A DNA stretch of 64,000 bases, from positions 558,001 through 622,000 of the forward strand of contig NZ_JBAKFF010000001.1 of assembly GCF_040838345.1 (NCBI RefSeq). The letters run 5' to 3'. Shown piece after piece: positions 7,783-18,467 of this stretch. Under the pieces are notes generated by a model that was not told the DNA's origin, made no database searches, and saw nothing but the letters and a program-made list of their open reading frames with translations. The DNA is from Spiribacter sp. 1M189 (GTDB lineage Bacteria; Pseudomonadota; Gammaproteobacteria; Nitrococcales; Nitrococcaceae). The position numbers were made by a program, and so were the translations under genes. Numbering within the stretch: the stretch's first letter is position 1; each line of letters begins with the position of its first letter.

Positions 7783-8736
7783 GTGAGCGACGGTCCGAAA
7801 GTGGATCCTCTCACCGAAATCGCGCCGGGGCTCATGCGGTGCGACACCGGGTATCTGCGAGCCGGCCATACCGCCTGCTATCTGCTCACTCATGGCGGCC
7901 GCGCCGCCATCATCGATACCGGCGTCGGGGCCAGCGTCCCCGGTATTCTCGATGCGCTCTCCCGACAGGATATCCCCCGGGATGCCGTCGACTGGGTGAT
8001 TCCCACCCATGTCCATCTCGATCATGCCGGTGGTGCCGGTGCCCTGATGCAGGCGTTACCGAGCGCACGGCTTGGCATCCATCCCTCGGGCGCCGAGCAC
8101 ATGGCCGATCCCAGCCGGCTTGAGGTGGGCGTCCGGGCGCTCTACGGTGATGAATTCTTCGATCGTGAGTATGCACCGCTCACTCCGGTGGCCCGCGAGC
8201 GCATGGTGACGCTGGATGACGGCGAAACGCTGTTCGTCGGCCAGCGTCCACTGGAGATACTGCACACCCCGGGGCATGCCTGGCATCACCTGAGCGTCTT
8301 CGATGTCGAATCCGCGGTGCTGATCGCCGGTGATGCCGTTGGCGCGAGCTATCCCGGCTACATCCAGCAGCGCAGCCTGTTCATGGTCCCGGTGGTGCCG
8401 CCGCCGCAGTTCAATCCGGCTGCCTATCGCGCGACCCTGGCGAGGATTGTAGCGCTGGCGCCGCGGGCGGTGGCACCCGCGCATTTCCCCATCATCGATC
8501 GGGTCGACGCCGCGGCATCGCTGCTCGAGGCGATGCTCGACGCCGCCATCGAATGGACCTGGCAGGCCGCGTCGGCGGCGGATCTCAATCAGCGCCTGCT
8601 GGATGGCTGGTGCCGCTGGCTTCCGTCCGATGCCACACGGGAGCAGCTCGAACGGGATTTCGGGCTCGATATCTGGCTGACGTCGGAGGGCCTATGGCTC
8701 TGGCGCAGCAAAGAGGAAAGAAAGGCCGCACGCTGA
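7783..8736 (+). CDS. Metallo-beta-lactamase-fold hydrolase
   Basis: A 317-residue cytoplasmic protein; the GTG at 7783 is preceded by a strong GGAGGAG site. The zinc-binding signature THVHLDHAGG lies near residue 80, followed by the later metal ligands in HTPGHAWHH (near 168) and the aspartate in IAGDAVG. The end of the protein lacks membrane spans. The architecture resembles glyoxalase II-like and MBL-fold thioesterase/hydrolase proteins that are often encoded beside CoA ligases. Its 35-base spacing to the propionyl-CoA synthetase suggests one transcript. A thioesterase or lactone-hydrolase role is possible, but the substrate is not determinable from sequence. Confidence 0.88.
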   Translation: MSDGPKVDPLTEIAPGLMRCDTGYLRAGHTACYLLTHGGRAAIIDTGVGASVPGILDALSRQDIPRDAVDWVIPTHVHLDHAGGAGALMQALPSARLGIHPSGAEHMADPSRLEVGVRALYGDEFFDREYAPLTPVARERMVTLDDGETLFVGQRPLEILHTPGHAWHHLSVFDVESAVLIAGDAVGASYPGYIQQRSLFMVPVVPPPQFNPAAYRATLARIVALAPRAVAPAHFPIIDRVDAAASLLEAMLDAAIEWTWQAASAADLNQRLLDGWCRWLPSDATREQLERDFGLDIWLTSEGLWLWRSKEERKAAR

Positions 8737-8771
8737 AAGGGCGCGGCTGCAACATGAGGAGAGTGGCCGCC

Positions 8772-10652
<1,881 letters not shown>

Positions 10653-10658
10653 TCGAGG

Positions 10659-11444
10659 CTAAGTGACGCCGAGTATCCAGCCCTCGAGGGCGGCAGCCGC
10701 CCGAGTGTCGGCATCAAGCACGGGCTCCAGCAACGGCCGGAGCCAGCCTTCACGGTCGCTGCGCTGCAGCGTCCGGGCGACGACGTAGGCGTCGTGCTGA
10801 TCCGGCGTGCGCTCATCGCGGGGGTGATCGGCGGACCAGATCGAGGGGTAGATCTCCGCCACGGCGGAGCGCCCCGGCGGCAGCCGCCAGCCATCGAAGG
10901 GCCAGGCATGCAGGGTATCCCCATACCGCTGTCGCAGATGCCATAGCCAGGGCAGTCCGGCATGCGTGGACTTGGCCACCGAGCCGGGTACATCGAAGTG
11001 GAAGACCGACTTGGCGCCGACCCGCGCTTCCGCCCGGCGTCGCCATCGGGCATGACCCGCTCGTGCGGGGCCGCTCCCGATCGTGCCGTCACGCACCTGT
11101 TGAACGCTCACTCCAGGCAGGTCGGTGGGGTAATGGGCGCGGAAATCCGCCAGAAAACCATCCCACGCCCTGGCCATGCCGTACTGTTCATGCCAGGCGA
11201 CGGGGAAGGCGAAACCGTGGTCGATGCCAACCAGTGTCGGCACCGGATCGTCCAGTGTGTCCATGAGCCATTCCGCCAGCGAGCGACGGCTCCAGTGGCG
11301 GCGGCCGTCTGCGGTCGGTCGTCGTTCCCCCGGCGATTCGTCGCCCTCCGCGCGGTAGACGCGAAGTCCGGTCAGGCCTTTCTCCGGCGTGGCGGCGCCG
11401 GAGTAGTCGATGCCGATATAGCGCTGGAAGGCCGGTGTCGCCAC
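10659..11444 (-). CDS. DUF429-like hypothetical protein (RNase H-like fold)
   Basis: A 261-residue soluble protein without signal or membrane segments. The N-terminal YIGIDYSGAATPEKG and the later VGIDHGFAFP resemble the first two strands of the actin/RNase H-like fold. The C-terminal VAEIYPSIW plus DQHDAYVVARTL fits the pattern of DUF429 proteins (predicted nucleases). Biochemical role is unknown. It lies 3 bases downstream of the flavin amine-oxidase-like gene and is probably in the same operon, with convergent orientation to prpE. The assignment is by motif memory and not by a database search. Confidence 0.7.
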   Translation of the reverse strand: MATPAFQRYIGIDYSGAATPEKGLTGLRVYRAEGDESPGERRPTADGRRHWSRRSLAEWLMDTLDDPVPTLVGIDHGFAFPVAWHEQYGMARAWDGFLADFRAHYPTDLPGVSVQQVRDGTIGSGPARAGHARWRRRAEARVGAKSVFHFDVPGSVAKSTHAGLPWLWHLRQRYGDTLHAWPFDGWRLPPGRSAVAEIYPSIWSADHPRDERTPDQHDAYVVARTLQRSDREGWLRPLLEPVLDADTRAAAALEGWILGVT

Positions 11445-11447
11445 GGC

Positions 11448-12527
11448 TCAGGCGTCCCCTTCCAGCCCCTGAACGGCAGCCCGCGCCGCCGCCTCGCCGG
11501 CGAGTAGGGCGCCTTCGATCAGACCCGGACTCTGCTCGGCGGTCTCGGCGGCACAGAACCATAGGCGACCGTCGAGATGACCCGTGCGCAGCGCCTCGGG
11601 GCCCACGCTTGGGTGTTCCGGTGGCCCGTGACGATCCGCATCGGCGCAGATCCATGGCGCGTCGGCCCAGTCGCGGATGACGACGTCGGTGGGCGCCGCA
11701 GCCTGAGGGCCCAGGCACCGGGTCAACTGATCTAAGATAGCCGTGCGCAGCGTCTCGGCCCCGCGCTGCGCCGGCGGGGTCGCCACGAAGCCGAACAGGG
11801 CCGCCTCGCCATCGAGGCTGGTGTGGTCATGGGCTTCGAACAGCGGCCCGAGGCGGCTGGCGATCCGGCCCGAGAGACCGGACTCACGCCAGAACGGGCG
11901 CGGGTAACGGATCACTGCCTTCGCTTGAGCGGCCATCCAGGTCGGCATGGCTCGAAGCATGTCCTGCAGCGGCGCACCGATGTCCGCTGGCAGCTGGATT
12001 CGTTCGGCAACGATGCGCAGTGGCGCGGCGATCAGCACCCGCTCGGCGATCAGTGGCTCGCGTCCGGCCGTCTCAATGCGCAGCCGGCCGTCGTCGTGAT
12101 GGCGAACTGCGTTGACGGCATGTCCGGTCTGGATGGCGTCGTCGGGGAGTTCAGCGGCCATCGCGTCGACAAGGCTGCCGGGTCCGGCGGCGATCCGGGC
12201 CATTCCGTACTGGCCCGGCAGTGGCTGACACACAGGTCGTTCGGCAAACCCATCCAGTACCGCCTCGCCGCTGTCGTACTGCTCGAAGGTGCCAAGGCCG
12301 AGCCGCTCCAGCCAGCGCGGCACACCGGGCTGGAACGGTGGCCATACCCAGGTGGGACCGAGGTCGCCGACGATCTGCCCGTCGGACCCGCGAATACTGT
12401 CGATACGACCGCCAATGCGGTCGCTGGCCTCGAGAACCAGCGATCTGATGCCGGCTTCATGGGCGGTACGAGCGGCGGTCAGGCCGGCGAGGCCAGCGCC
12501 GATGATCGCGAGTGGCGTGTCGGTCAT
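11448..12527 (-). CDS. FAD-dependent amine-oxidase-like oxidoreductase
   Basis: A 359-residue flavoprotein. The N-terminal dinucleotide motif IIGAGLAGLTAARTAHEAG is followed by VLEASDRIGGRIDS, the classic monoamine-oxidase/protoporphyrinogen-oxidase signature. The C-terminal FAD-contact segment is RLWFCAAETAEQSPGLIEGALLAGEAAA. It is shorter than monoamine oxidases (about 450), so part of the substrate domain is reduced. It probably oxidises an amine or a related compound, but the substrate is unknown. It sits 9 bases after the BCCT transporter gene and could process an amine or betaine-related compound imported by it (weak inference). Confidence 0.85.
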   Translation of the reverse strand: MTDTPLAIIGAGLAGLTAARTAHEAGIRSLVLEASDRIGGRIDSIRGSDGQIVGDLGPTWVWPPFQPGVPRWLERLGLGTFEQYDSGEAVLDGFAERPVCQPLPGQYGMARIAAGPGSLVDAMAAELPDDAIQTGHAVNAVRHHDDGRLRIETAGREPLIAERVLIAAPLRIVAERIQLPADIGAPLQDMLRAMPTWMAAQAKAVIRYPRPFWRESGLSGRIASRLGPLFEAHDHTSLDGEAALFGFVATPPAQRGAETLRTAILDQLTRCLGPQAAAPTDVVIRDWADAPWICADADRHGPPEHPSVGPEALRTGHLDGRLWFCAAETAEQSPGLIEGALLAGEAAARAAVQGLEGDA

Positions 12528-12536
12528 GCGGGTCCG

Positions 12537-14084
12537 TTATTCAAGTGAGGGTTTGACGCCTGGGACTCGGTACTCGCGGCGGAGCGCCTTTAACAGGCTG
12601 ATGCAACAGATCATCAGAATGATCGCGACCGGGAATCCGGCGGTCAGCGCGCCGGTCTGCAGGCTCTGCAAGGCCTCCTCTCCGCCGACCAGCAGCAGCG
12701 TGGCGGCGATGGCACCTTCGGTGATACCCCAGATCACCCGCTGCCGACGGGGTGAGTGCTTTGCGCCCCGCGAGATCAGCGAGTCGACCACGAAGGTCCC
12801 GGAGTCGGACGACGTCACGAAGTAGGTGGCGATCAGCAACGTCGCGAGGGCCGATGAGACGGTCGTCCAGGGCAGTTCCGCCAGCGTGCGGTAGAGCGCC
12901 ACCGTGGTGTCTTCGTTGACCGCGGCAGCGAGCCCCTGGGCCGTGCCGAAGACTTCCATGTATAGCGCGGTCCCCCCGAAGACGGTCAGCCAGGCAAAGA
13001 CGAACAGTGTGGGCAGGGCGAGCACGCCGATGATGAACTCGCGGATCGTGCGGCCACGGGAGATCCGCGCGATGAAAATGCCCACGAACGGCGACCAAGC
13101 GATCCACCAGCCCCAGTAGAACATGGTCCAGTCTTTCTGCCATTCACTGCCGTTCATTGCGCCCGTGTGCAGGCTCATGCCCACCAGCTGCTGCAGATAG
13201 CCGCCGGTGGAGTCCAGCAGGAAGCGGATGAGAAACAGCGTGGGGCCGGTGATGAAGACGAACGCCATAAAGACCAGCGCAAGCCCGAGGTTGAACAGGC
13301 TCAGCCATTTCAGACCGCGATCAAGCCCGGAGATCACCGAGATGACCGCGAACCCCGTGATGGTGGCGATGATGGCCACCTGCCAGACGGGGGCCACCGG
13401 CATGCCTACCAGGATATTGAGGCCGGTGTTGAGCTGCATGGCGCCGAAGCCGAGCGAGGTGGCCAGCCCGAAGAGCGTGCCGAACACGGCCAGGATGTCG
13501 ATGACATGGCCGATGGGGCCATAGATGCGGTCGCCCAGCAGCGGGTAGAAGATGGAGCGGATGGTCAGCGGCAGCCGATGACGAAAGCTGAAGTAGGCCA
13601 CCGAGAGCCCGAGGACGACATACACCGCCCAGGCATGCAGGCCCCAGTGGTAGAAGGTGTAGATCATCGCCTCGCGGGCGGCCTGCGGTGTTTCACCGGC
13701 GCCGCTGGGCGGGTTCTGGTAGTGCAGGATCGGCTCGGCAATACTCCAGAACACCAGGCCGATACCCATGCCGGCGCTGAAGAGCATGGCAAACCAGGCC
13801 GTGAAACCGAACTGAGGTCGATCATTGGGCTGACCCAGGCGGATACTGCCGTAGCGGCTGAAGCCAAGCCAGAGCAGGAAGCCGACAAAAAACGTGACCG
13901 CCAGCAGATAGCTCCAGCCCAGGTATTCGGTGATAAAGGCATGCAGGCGTGAGAACGCCATGCTGGCGGTATCCGGCAGAAACACGCCAAAGGCGACGAA
14001 GCCACCGATGATCAATGCCGAGGCCGTAAAGACCGTTGGGTTGACGGTGGCAAAAAAGGCGTCTGCGCGGTAGGTGCGCGCCAT
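12537..14084 (-). CDS. BCCT family betaine/carnitine/choline transporter
   Basis: A 515-residue, 12-span secondary transporter. BCCT markers are the GMGIGLVFWSIAEPILHY segment near residue 105, WGLHAWAVY near 145, and the signature TMFYWGWWIAWSPFVGIFIARISRGRTIREF near residue 320. The start chosen is the ATG giving MARTYRADAF, with GGGAGG upstream; an in-frame GTG 12 bases earlier would sit on top of that site. It imports a quaternary ammonium compatible solute such as glycine betaine or choline, in symport with sodium or protons. Under high salinity this would supply osmoprotectants. It is a member of an apparent operon that begins with the DUF2237 gene. Confidence 0.92.
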   Translation of the reverse strand: MARTYRADAFFATVNPTVFTASALIIGGFVAFGVFLPDTASMAFSRLHAFITEYLGWSYLLAVTFFVGFLLWLGFSRYGSIRLGQPNDRPQFGFTAWFAMLFSAGMGIGLVFWSIAEPILHYQNPPSGAGETPQAAREAMIYTFYHWGLHAWAVYVVLGLSVAYFSFRHRLPLTIRSIFYPLLGDRIYGPIGHVIDILAVFGTLFGLATSLGFGAMQLNTGLNILVGMPVAPVWQVAIIATITGFAVISVISGLDRGLKWLSLFNLGLALVFMAFVFITGPTLFLIRFLLDSTGGYLQQLVGMSLHTGAMNGSEWQKDWTMFYWGWWIAWSPFVGIFIARISRGRTIREFIIGVLALPTLFVFAWLTVFGGTALYMEVFGTAQGLAAAVNEDTTVALYRTLAELPWTTVSSALATLLIATYFVTSSDSGTFVVDSLISRGAKHSPRRQRVIWGITEGAIAATLLLVGGEEALQSLQTGALTAGFPVAIILMICCISLLKALRREYRVPGVKPSLE

Positions 14085-14088
14085 GGCT

Positions 14089-14541
14089 TCAGCCACCCTC
14101 CCGGGTTCGGGAAATCCCGCCCTCCAGGGTGGCCGTCGCCAGGGTATGACCTTGGATTTCGGTGTCGAACTGGCGGCGGGTGGCGCCAGCGGTCAGGTCC
14201 AGGATCTGATCGAGCGCCAGCAGCGTGAAGCGATAGATGTGACGGCCCTCCGGTGGAATCGGGCCCGTGTAACCGGTCTTACCGAAGGCGTTCATACCCC
14301 GCACCGCCTCATCCGGCAAATCGATTGCACTCACCGACTCGGTCGCCGGCGGCAGGTTCCACACCAGCCAGTGGGTGAGCTGGCCCACCGGAGAGTCGAG
14401 GTCCTCCAGCAACAGCGCGAGGCTCGCCGCCGTGCCGGGGGTATCGTGGATCTCCAGCGGCGGCAGGCGGTTTTCGCTCGCCGCCGACATGGTCCACGGC
14501 AACTCCGCGCCGTCGGAGAACTCCGGACTGCTAAGGCGCAT
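14089..14541 (-). CDS. YbhB/YbcL (PEBP, Raf kinase inhibitor-like) family protein
   Basis: A 150-residue soluble protein of the phosphatidylethanolamine-binding-like superfamily. Family markers are SPEFSDGAELPW at the start, SLALLLEDLDSP near residue 45, the HWLVWNLPP block, and YTGPIPPEGRHIYRFTLLAL near residue 93, which includes the ligand-pocket residues. Length is usual for bacterial YbhB (150-180). The start abuts the stop of the DUF2237 gene and its end runs up to the BCCT start, so it is co-transcribed with both. The physiological role of bacterial members is unsettled. Confidence 0.9.
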   Translation of the reverse strand: MRLSSPEFSDGAELPWTMSAASENRLPPLEIHDTPGTAASLALLLEDLDSPVGQLTHWLVWNLPPATESVSAIDLPDEAVRGMNAFGKTGYTGPIPPEGRHIYRFTLLALDQILDLTAGATRRQFDTEIQGHTLATATLEGGISRTREGG

Positions 14542-14928
14542 CTAGCCGCTGTCCGGATTGTTCAGCTCATAGCGCTGGAGCGTCTCAAGATCAATCACGG
14601 CAAGCGTCTCCTCATGGGTGGCCGCCAGGTCCACTGGTGGCGCCACGCCGGCCCGGTAGGCCTCCAGCCAGCGGCCGGCACACAGACACCAGCGATCACC
14701 GGGTCTGAGTCCCGGGAAATCGGCGAACGGCACGGGCGCGGTCAGGTCGTTGCCGCGACTGCGTGAAAAGGAGAGGAAGGCCTCGGTGACGATCGCGCAC
14801 ACCGTGTGCATGCCGCCATCCTCATGACCGGTGTTGCAGCAGCCGTCACGGAAAAAACCGGTCACTGGATCCTTGCCGCAAGCCTGCAGTTCCTCACCGA
14901 AGACATTGGTAGCGCTGAACTTTCCCAT
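14542..14928 (-). CDS. DUF2237 family protein
   Basis: A 128-residue cytoplasmic protein. It has the DUF2237 pattern: NVFGEELQACGKDPVTGFFRDG, the cysteine pair in GCCNTGHEDGG, HTVCAIVTEAFLSFSRSRGNDL, and PGLRPGDRWCLCAGRWLEA. The conserved cysteines suggest metal binding or redox activity, but no function is known. The ATG at 14928 (MGKFSATN) follows GGGG at close spacing; an upstream ATG at 14949 (MKRILGV) is the alternative. It diverges from the riboswitch-controlled dehydrogenase; the gap holds both promoters. Confidence 0.85.
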   Translation of the reverse strand: MGKFSATNVFGEELQACGKDPVTGFFRDGCCNTGHEDGGMHTVCAIVTEAFLSFSRSRGNDLTAPVPFADFPGLRPGDRWCLCAGRWLEAYRAGVAPPVDLAATHEETLAVIDLETLQRYELNNPDSG

Positions 14929-15021
14929 GACCCCGAGTATACGCTTCATGCCGATCGAGTCGCCAAATGCGGCCTTGATTTGTTGAAATCGCTGAATAAA
15001 TCCCGGAGACTCGAAATCCAG

Positions 15022-15104
15022 CGCAGGCGGGAGAGTCCGGCACCAGGTGCCGGCGCCGAAGGAGCAACCGCCCCGGAATCTCTCAGGCACCCGGACCGCC
15101 TGCG
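15022..15104 (+). ncRNA. Glycine riboswitch, first aptamer
   Basis: P1 is a perfect 9-base pair (15022-15030 with 15096-15104). Conserved glycine-aptamer blocks follow in order: GGGAGAG at 15029-15035, a GGCACC/GGTGCC stem, GCCGAAGGAGCAA (15055-15067), then ATCTCTCAGGCAC and GGAC. The GAGAG and CTCTC blocks can pair as P2. It is the first half of a tandem arrangement upstream of the flavin dehydrogenase at 15265. Confidence 0.93.
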
Positions 15105-15113
15105 TGTTGAACA

Positions 15114-15208
15114 TTCCGAAAAGCAGCCGGCAACTCATAACGGCTCGCCGAAGGAGCAAGCGGAGCGGCCCGGGTCGCGCCGTGAATCTCTCAGGCACCA
15201 GGACGGAA
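15114..15208 (+). ncRNA. Glycine riboswitch, second aptamer
   Basis: P1 TTCCG/CGGAA (15114-15118 with 15204-15208) encloses an AGCCG/CGGCT stem, CGCCGAAGGAGCAAGC (from 15146) and AATCTCTCAGGCACCAGGAC. This is the second aptamer, about 9 bases after the first. The block that should read GAGAG is AAAAG, giving two mismatches against CTCTC in P2. A GTCGCC/GGCGAC hairpin (15218-15233) follows and could be the expression platform acting near the ribosome site. Confidence 0.9.
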
Positions 15209-15264
15209 GGGGCACGGGTCGCCGGATGGCGACGGGTGCACACAACCGGACTGGGAGATCGACG

Positions 15265-16500
15265 ATGAACACCATTGCAGTCATCGGCGGCGGAATCACC
15301 GGCATCACCACGGCCTACGCGCTCCTCAACCGCGGCTTCGAGGTGACTGTCTTCGAGCGCAACCGCTACGCGGCGATGGAAACCTCCTTTGCCAACGGCG
15401 GCCAGCTATCGGCATCCAATGCCGAGGTCTGGAACCATTGGCCGACCATCATGAAGGGGCTGCGCTGGATGCTGCGCGCCGACGCCCCGCTGCTGGTCAA
15501 CCCCAAGCCGTCCTGGCACAAGCTCTCGTGGTTTGCGGAGTTTGTCGCGGCTACGCGGCATTATGCGGATAACACCACTGAGACGGCCCGTCTCGCCATC
15601 GCCGCGCGGGATTATCTATTCGACTGGGGGCGCCGCGAGGGCATTGATTTCGATCTGGAACAACGCGGCATTCTGCATATCTACCGCGACCAGGCGGGGT
15701 TCGATCACGCGGCCGAAGTCACCCGGCTGCTGGCGAAGGGCGGGCTGGAACGCCGTGCCGTCTCGCCGGAAGAGATGCGCGCCATCGAGCCCAATCTGCG
15801 GGGCGAGTACTACGGCGGTTTCTACACCGAGAGCGACAGCACCGGCGATATCCACAAGTTCACCCACGGCCTTGCGCAGGCCGTCGAGCGGCGCGGTGCG
15901 CGCATGCGCTACGACTGCCCCATCCGCGATGTCGGCACGGCGGCGGATGGCGCCTGGGTGGAAACCGCCGGGGGCCGCGAGTCATTTGATGGCGTGGTGG
16001 TCTGTGCCGGCGTCGGTAGCCGTGAGCTGGCCGCGCGTTTTGGAGACCGCGTCAATGTCTATCCGGTCAAGGGGTATTCCATCACCGTCGAGCTCGAGGA
16101 CGAAACCTCCCGGGATGCCGCTCCCTGGATGAGCCTGCTGGATGATGAGACCAAACTGGTCTCGAGCCGCCTGGGCGAAGACCGATTCCGCGTCGCTGGC
16201 ACGGCCGAGTTCAACGGCTATAACCGGGATATCCGCGATGACCGGATCCGGCCGCTGCTGGACTGGGTCAAGCAGTGTTTTCCGGCGGTCAGCACCCGAC
16301 AGGCGGTGCCCTGGGCGGGGCTGCGTCCAATGATGCCCGACATGATGCCCCGGGTGGGCGAGGGCAGACGCCCCGGCGTGTTCTACAACACCGGCCACGG
16401 GCATCTGGGCTGGACGCTTTCTGCGGTGACAGCGGAGCAGGTGGCCGGTGTTGTCCAGACGGCGCTGTCCGATAATCTGGTGGCCAGTCCGGTGCGCTGA
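15265..16500 (+). CDS. D-amino-acid dehydrogenase-like FAD oxidoreductase (DadA family)
   Basis: A 411-residue protein of the glycine/D-amino-acid oxidase (DAO) superfamily. The N-terminal FAD motif is AVIGGGITGITTAYALLNRG; TSFANGGQLSASNAEVW near residue 45 is diagnostic of DadA. The C-terminal flavin-closing block is WAGLRPMMPDMMPRVG and YNTGHGHLGWTLS. Start ATG at 15265 follows GGGAGA. Family enzymes deaminate D-amino acids and pass electrons to quinone. Control by a tandem glycine riboswitch implies that glycine, or D-amino acids metabolically close to it, is the relevant substrate here, so a glycine-oxidising role deserves equal weight (inference). It is monocistronic; the next gene is convergent. 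Confidence 0.9.
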   Translation: MNTIAVIGGGITGITTAYALLNRGFEVTVFERNRYAAMETSFANGGQLSASNAEVWNHWPTIMKGLRWMLRADAPLLVNPKPSWHKLSWFAEFVAATRHYADNTTETARLAIAARDYLFDWGRREGIDFDLEQRGILHIYRDQAGFDHAAEVTRLLAKGGLERRAVSPEEMRAIEPNLRGEYYGGFYTESDSTGDIHKFTHGLAQAVERRGARMRYDCPIRDVGTAADGAWVETAGGRESFDGVVVCAGVGSRELAARFGDRVNVYPVKGYSITVELEDETSRDAAPWMSLLDDETKLVSSRLGEDRFRVAGTAEFNGYNRDIRDDRIRPLLDWVKQCFPAVSTRQAVPWAGLRPMMPDMMPRVGEGRRPGVFYNTGHGHLGWTLSAVTAEQVAGVVQTALSDNLVASPVR

Positions 16501-16521
16501 ACGGCGATTAATGCCCCTCGC

Positions 16522-17256
16522 TCAGGGGCGCCGGTACCAGAACCAGCTCAACCGCTTGAAATGCCCGGCCCACGGAAAGAGCACAAAGGTGAACAGCACC
16601 AGCGCGTGCTGCCATGGCTTGAACCACTCGACCTTGCGGGCGGAGCTGATCACCGGCGACACATCGAGGATGCGGAAATCCAGTCCGCGGGCGCGGGCGG
16701 CTCGGCGAAGTGCCCGCGAGTAGCCGAGCTCGTCGCCGGCATAGAGCCTTTCGTTGAACCCACCGATGGCCCGGTGCAGATCGGCGCGGGCGAATACGAA
16801 GCATCCGGCCGCCAGCCGCAGGTGGCGGGACAGGGCGTTCCACGCCGCGAGACCCAGGCGCTGTCCGGTGGAGTCCAGCCGGTCAAAGCCGATCGGCGCG
16901 CCACCGCCAGCGCAGCCATGCTTGATTGCCAGACAGACAGCGTTCAGCTGCGCTGGTGTGACCTGCGTGTCGGCATCGACGAACAGCAGCCAGTCGCCAC
17001 GCGCCGCTGAGGCGCCGGCATTCCGCGCGCTTGCGATGCGGTGCTCTGGTTCATGGACCACCCGTACTCCGGCGGCGCGGGCCAGGGCGGCGGTTTCATC
17101 GCTGGAGTCGTTGTCGACGACGATGATCTCCGAGCGCAGTGGCAGTCCTGCCACCGCGTGCTGCAGTGCCTTGATCGTTTTCGGGAGGTAGTCGGCCTCA
17201 TTCCACGCCGGAATGATGACGGAGATCCCGCGGTTGTCGGGAGACTCAGGAGGCAA
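16522..17256 (-). CDS. Glycosyltransferase family 2 protein
   Basis: A 244-residue glycosyltransferase with the GT-A fold. It starts ISVIIPAWNEADYLPKTI, continues with IIVVDNDSSDETA and ARNAGASAARGDWLLFVDADT, where DAD is the metal-binding DXD-type motif. The C-terminal part has hydrophobic stretches (ALVLFTFVLFPWAGHF) that would associate with the membrane. It transfers a sugar from a nucleotide donor to a lipid or envelope acceptor that cannot be named. The gene stands alone between two convergent or divergent neighbours. Confidence 0.88.
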   Translation of the reverse strand: MPPESPDNRGISVIIPAWNEADYLPKTIKALQHAVAGLPLRSEIIVVDNDSSDETAALARAAGVRVVHEPEHRIASARNAGASAARGDWLLFVDADTQVTPAQLNAVCLAIKHGCAGGGAPIGFDRLDSTGQRLGLAAWNALSRHLRLAAGCFVFARADLHRAIGGFNERLYAGDELGYSRALRRAARARGLDFRILDVSPVISSARKVEWFKPWQHALVLFTFVLFPWAGHFKRLSWFWYRRP

Positions 17257-17366
17257 AGGCGTGACTCACCCGGCGTCTCAGGGGCGGTAGGGCGATGTCC
17301 AGAATTGCCTGTGCGATGCGCATACCCGAAGGCTACACCCCTGTCCCGCTGTGCGAAAATCCGGTC

Positions 17367-18446
17367 ATGCATAGCGCTTACACACAACCGATCGCCCGCC
17401 TCCAGGCGCTTGTCGTCGCCATCGCACTGGTTGGCTTGACGGCGGATGCGTCGGCGCTTGACCGGGGGCTGCGGCTCGATCCCGTTGCCTTGCGTGATGC
17501 CCCGGCACCGACGCCCGGAGAGTCGACCGTGTATGCCGCCACGCCCCACCGCCTCGTTATGCCTGACGGCACGGCGCTCCCCTTGAGGCGTTGGGGGCCG
17601 GCGCCGGAGGCCGGTCAAGCGCCCGACGCGGTGGTTCTCGGGCTGCACGGGTTCAATGATCACGCCGGGGCGTTCATTGCCACGGCCCGGGCCCTGAGTG
17701 CGGCCGGCATGGCCGTCTACGCCTATGACCAGCGCGGCTTTGGTGGATCGGATCAGCGCGGCGACTGGCCGGGCGCCGGTCAACTCGTCTCGGACGCCCG
17801 CTGGGCACTCACCCAGCTGCGTCATCGATACCCGGACACACCCATCCATCTCGTCGGCCTGAGTATGGGCGGTGCGGTGGCGAGCCTGCTCATGGACCGC
17901 TCGCCGGCGCCCAAGGTGGACAGCGCGGTGCTGGTGGCACCGGCATTCTGGGGCCGGGGTGTCATGCCCTGGTATCAGCGCTTCGCCCTCTGGGCGGGTG
18001 AGCAGGTCGCCCCTGATCTCACCCTGAGCAGTGAGACCCTCGACATAGAGCCGACGGACGATCCTGCGGTGATGCAGGCGCTCGGCGACGACCCGCGCTG
18101 GATCCGGGCGCCCAGTGTTGACGCAATGGCGGGAGTTGCCGATCTCATGGACCGCGCGCTGCGGGCGCTGCCGCGCTTTGATGGCCCACCGACGCTGATC
18201 CAGTACGGCGGTATGGATGAGGTGATTCCCGCCGAGGCGGCCTGCGCCATGTTCAGCGCGCTGCCAGCCGGCGCGCCATGGCGGGCGGCGTTTTACCCGG
18301 ATGGCTATCACATGCTCACCCGCTACAGCGGATCGGCCGCGGTGATGTCCGATATCCGCGTCTTTCTCACCGACTCTGGGTCGGTGCTGCCCTCCGGCCG
18401 AGGCATTGGTCAGACGGCTGCCCGCCAGGCCGTCTGCGATGACTGA
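17367..18446 (+). CDS. Alpha/beta hydrolase (serine aminopeptidase S33 / lysophospholipase type), exported
   Basis: A 359-residue hydrolase. The start at 17367 gives a signal peptide (MHSAYTQPIARLQALVVAIA ending near ASA); earlier in-frame starts at 17295 and 17316 would mask it. The fold markers are VLGLHGFNDHAGAF (oxyanion HG), the strand YAYDQRGFGGSD, the nucleophile elbow GLSMGGAVA near residue 170, and a C-terminal catalytic His in DGYHMLTRY. The arrangement is that of monoacylglycerol lipase/lysophospholipase PldB. It probably acts in the periplasm or at the outer membrane on lipid esters; the substrate is inferred from the family only. Confidence 0.87.
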   Translation: MHSAYTQPIARLQALVVAIALVGLTADASALDRGLRLDPVALRDAPAPTPGESTVYAATPHRLVMPDGTALPLRRWGPAPEAGQAPDAVVLGLHGFNDHAGAFIATARALSAAGMAVYAYDQRGFGGSDQRGDWPGAGQLVSDARWALTQLRHRYPDTPIHLVGLSMGGAVASLLMDRSPAPKVDSAVLVAPAFWGRGVMPWYQRFALWAGEQVAPDLTLSSETLDIEPTDDPAVMQALGDDPRWIRAPSVDAMAGVADLMDRALRALPRFDGPPTLIQYGGMDEVIPAEAACAMFSALPAGAPWRAAFYPDGYHMLTRYSGSAAVMSDIRVFLTDSGSVLPSGRGIGQTAARQAVCDD

Positions 18447-18467
18447 GCATGTTGAGGGGTGAGGCGC

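Noticed and set aside
11435-11680. Arg/Pro-rich short frames on the plus strand at 11.0-12.5 kb
   Set aside because: They are antisense to the DUF429-like and flavin oxidoreductase genes and have no domain signature.
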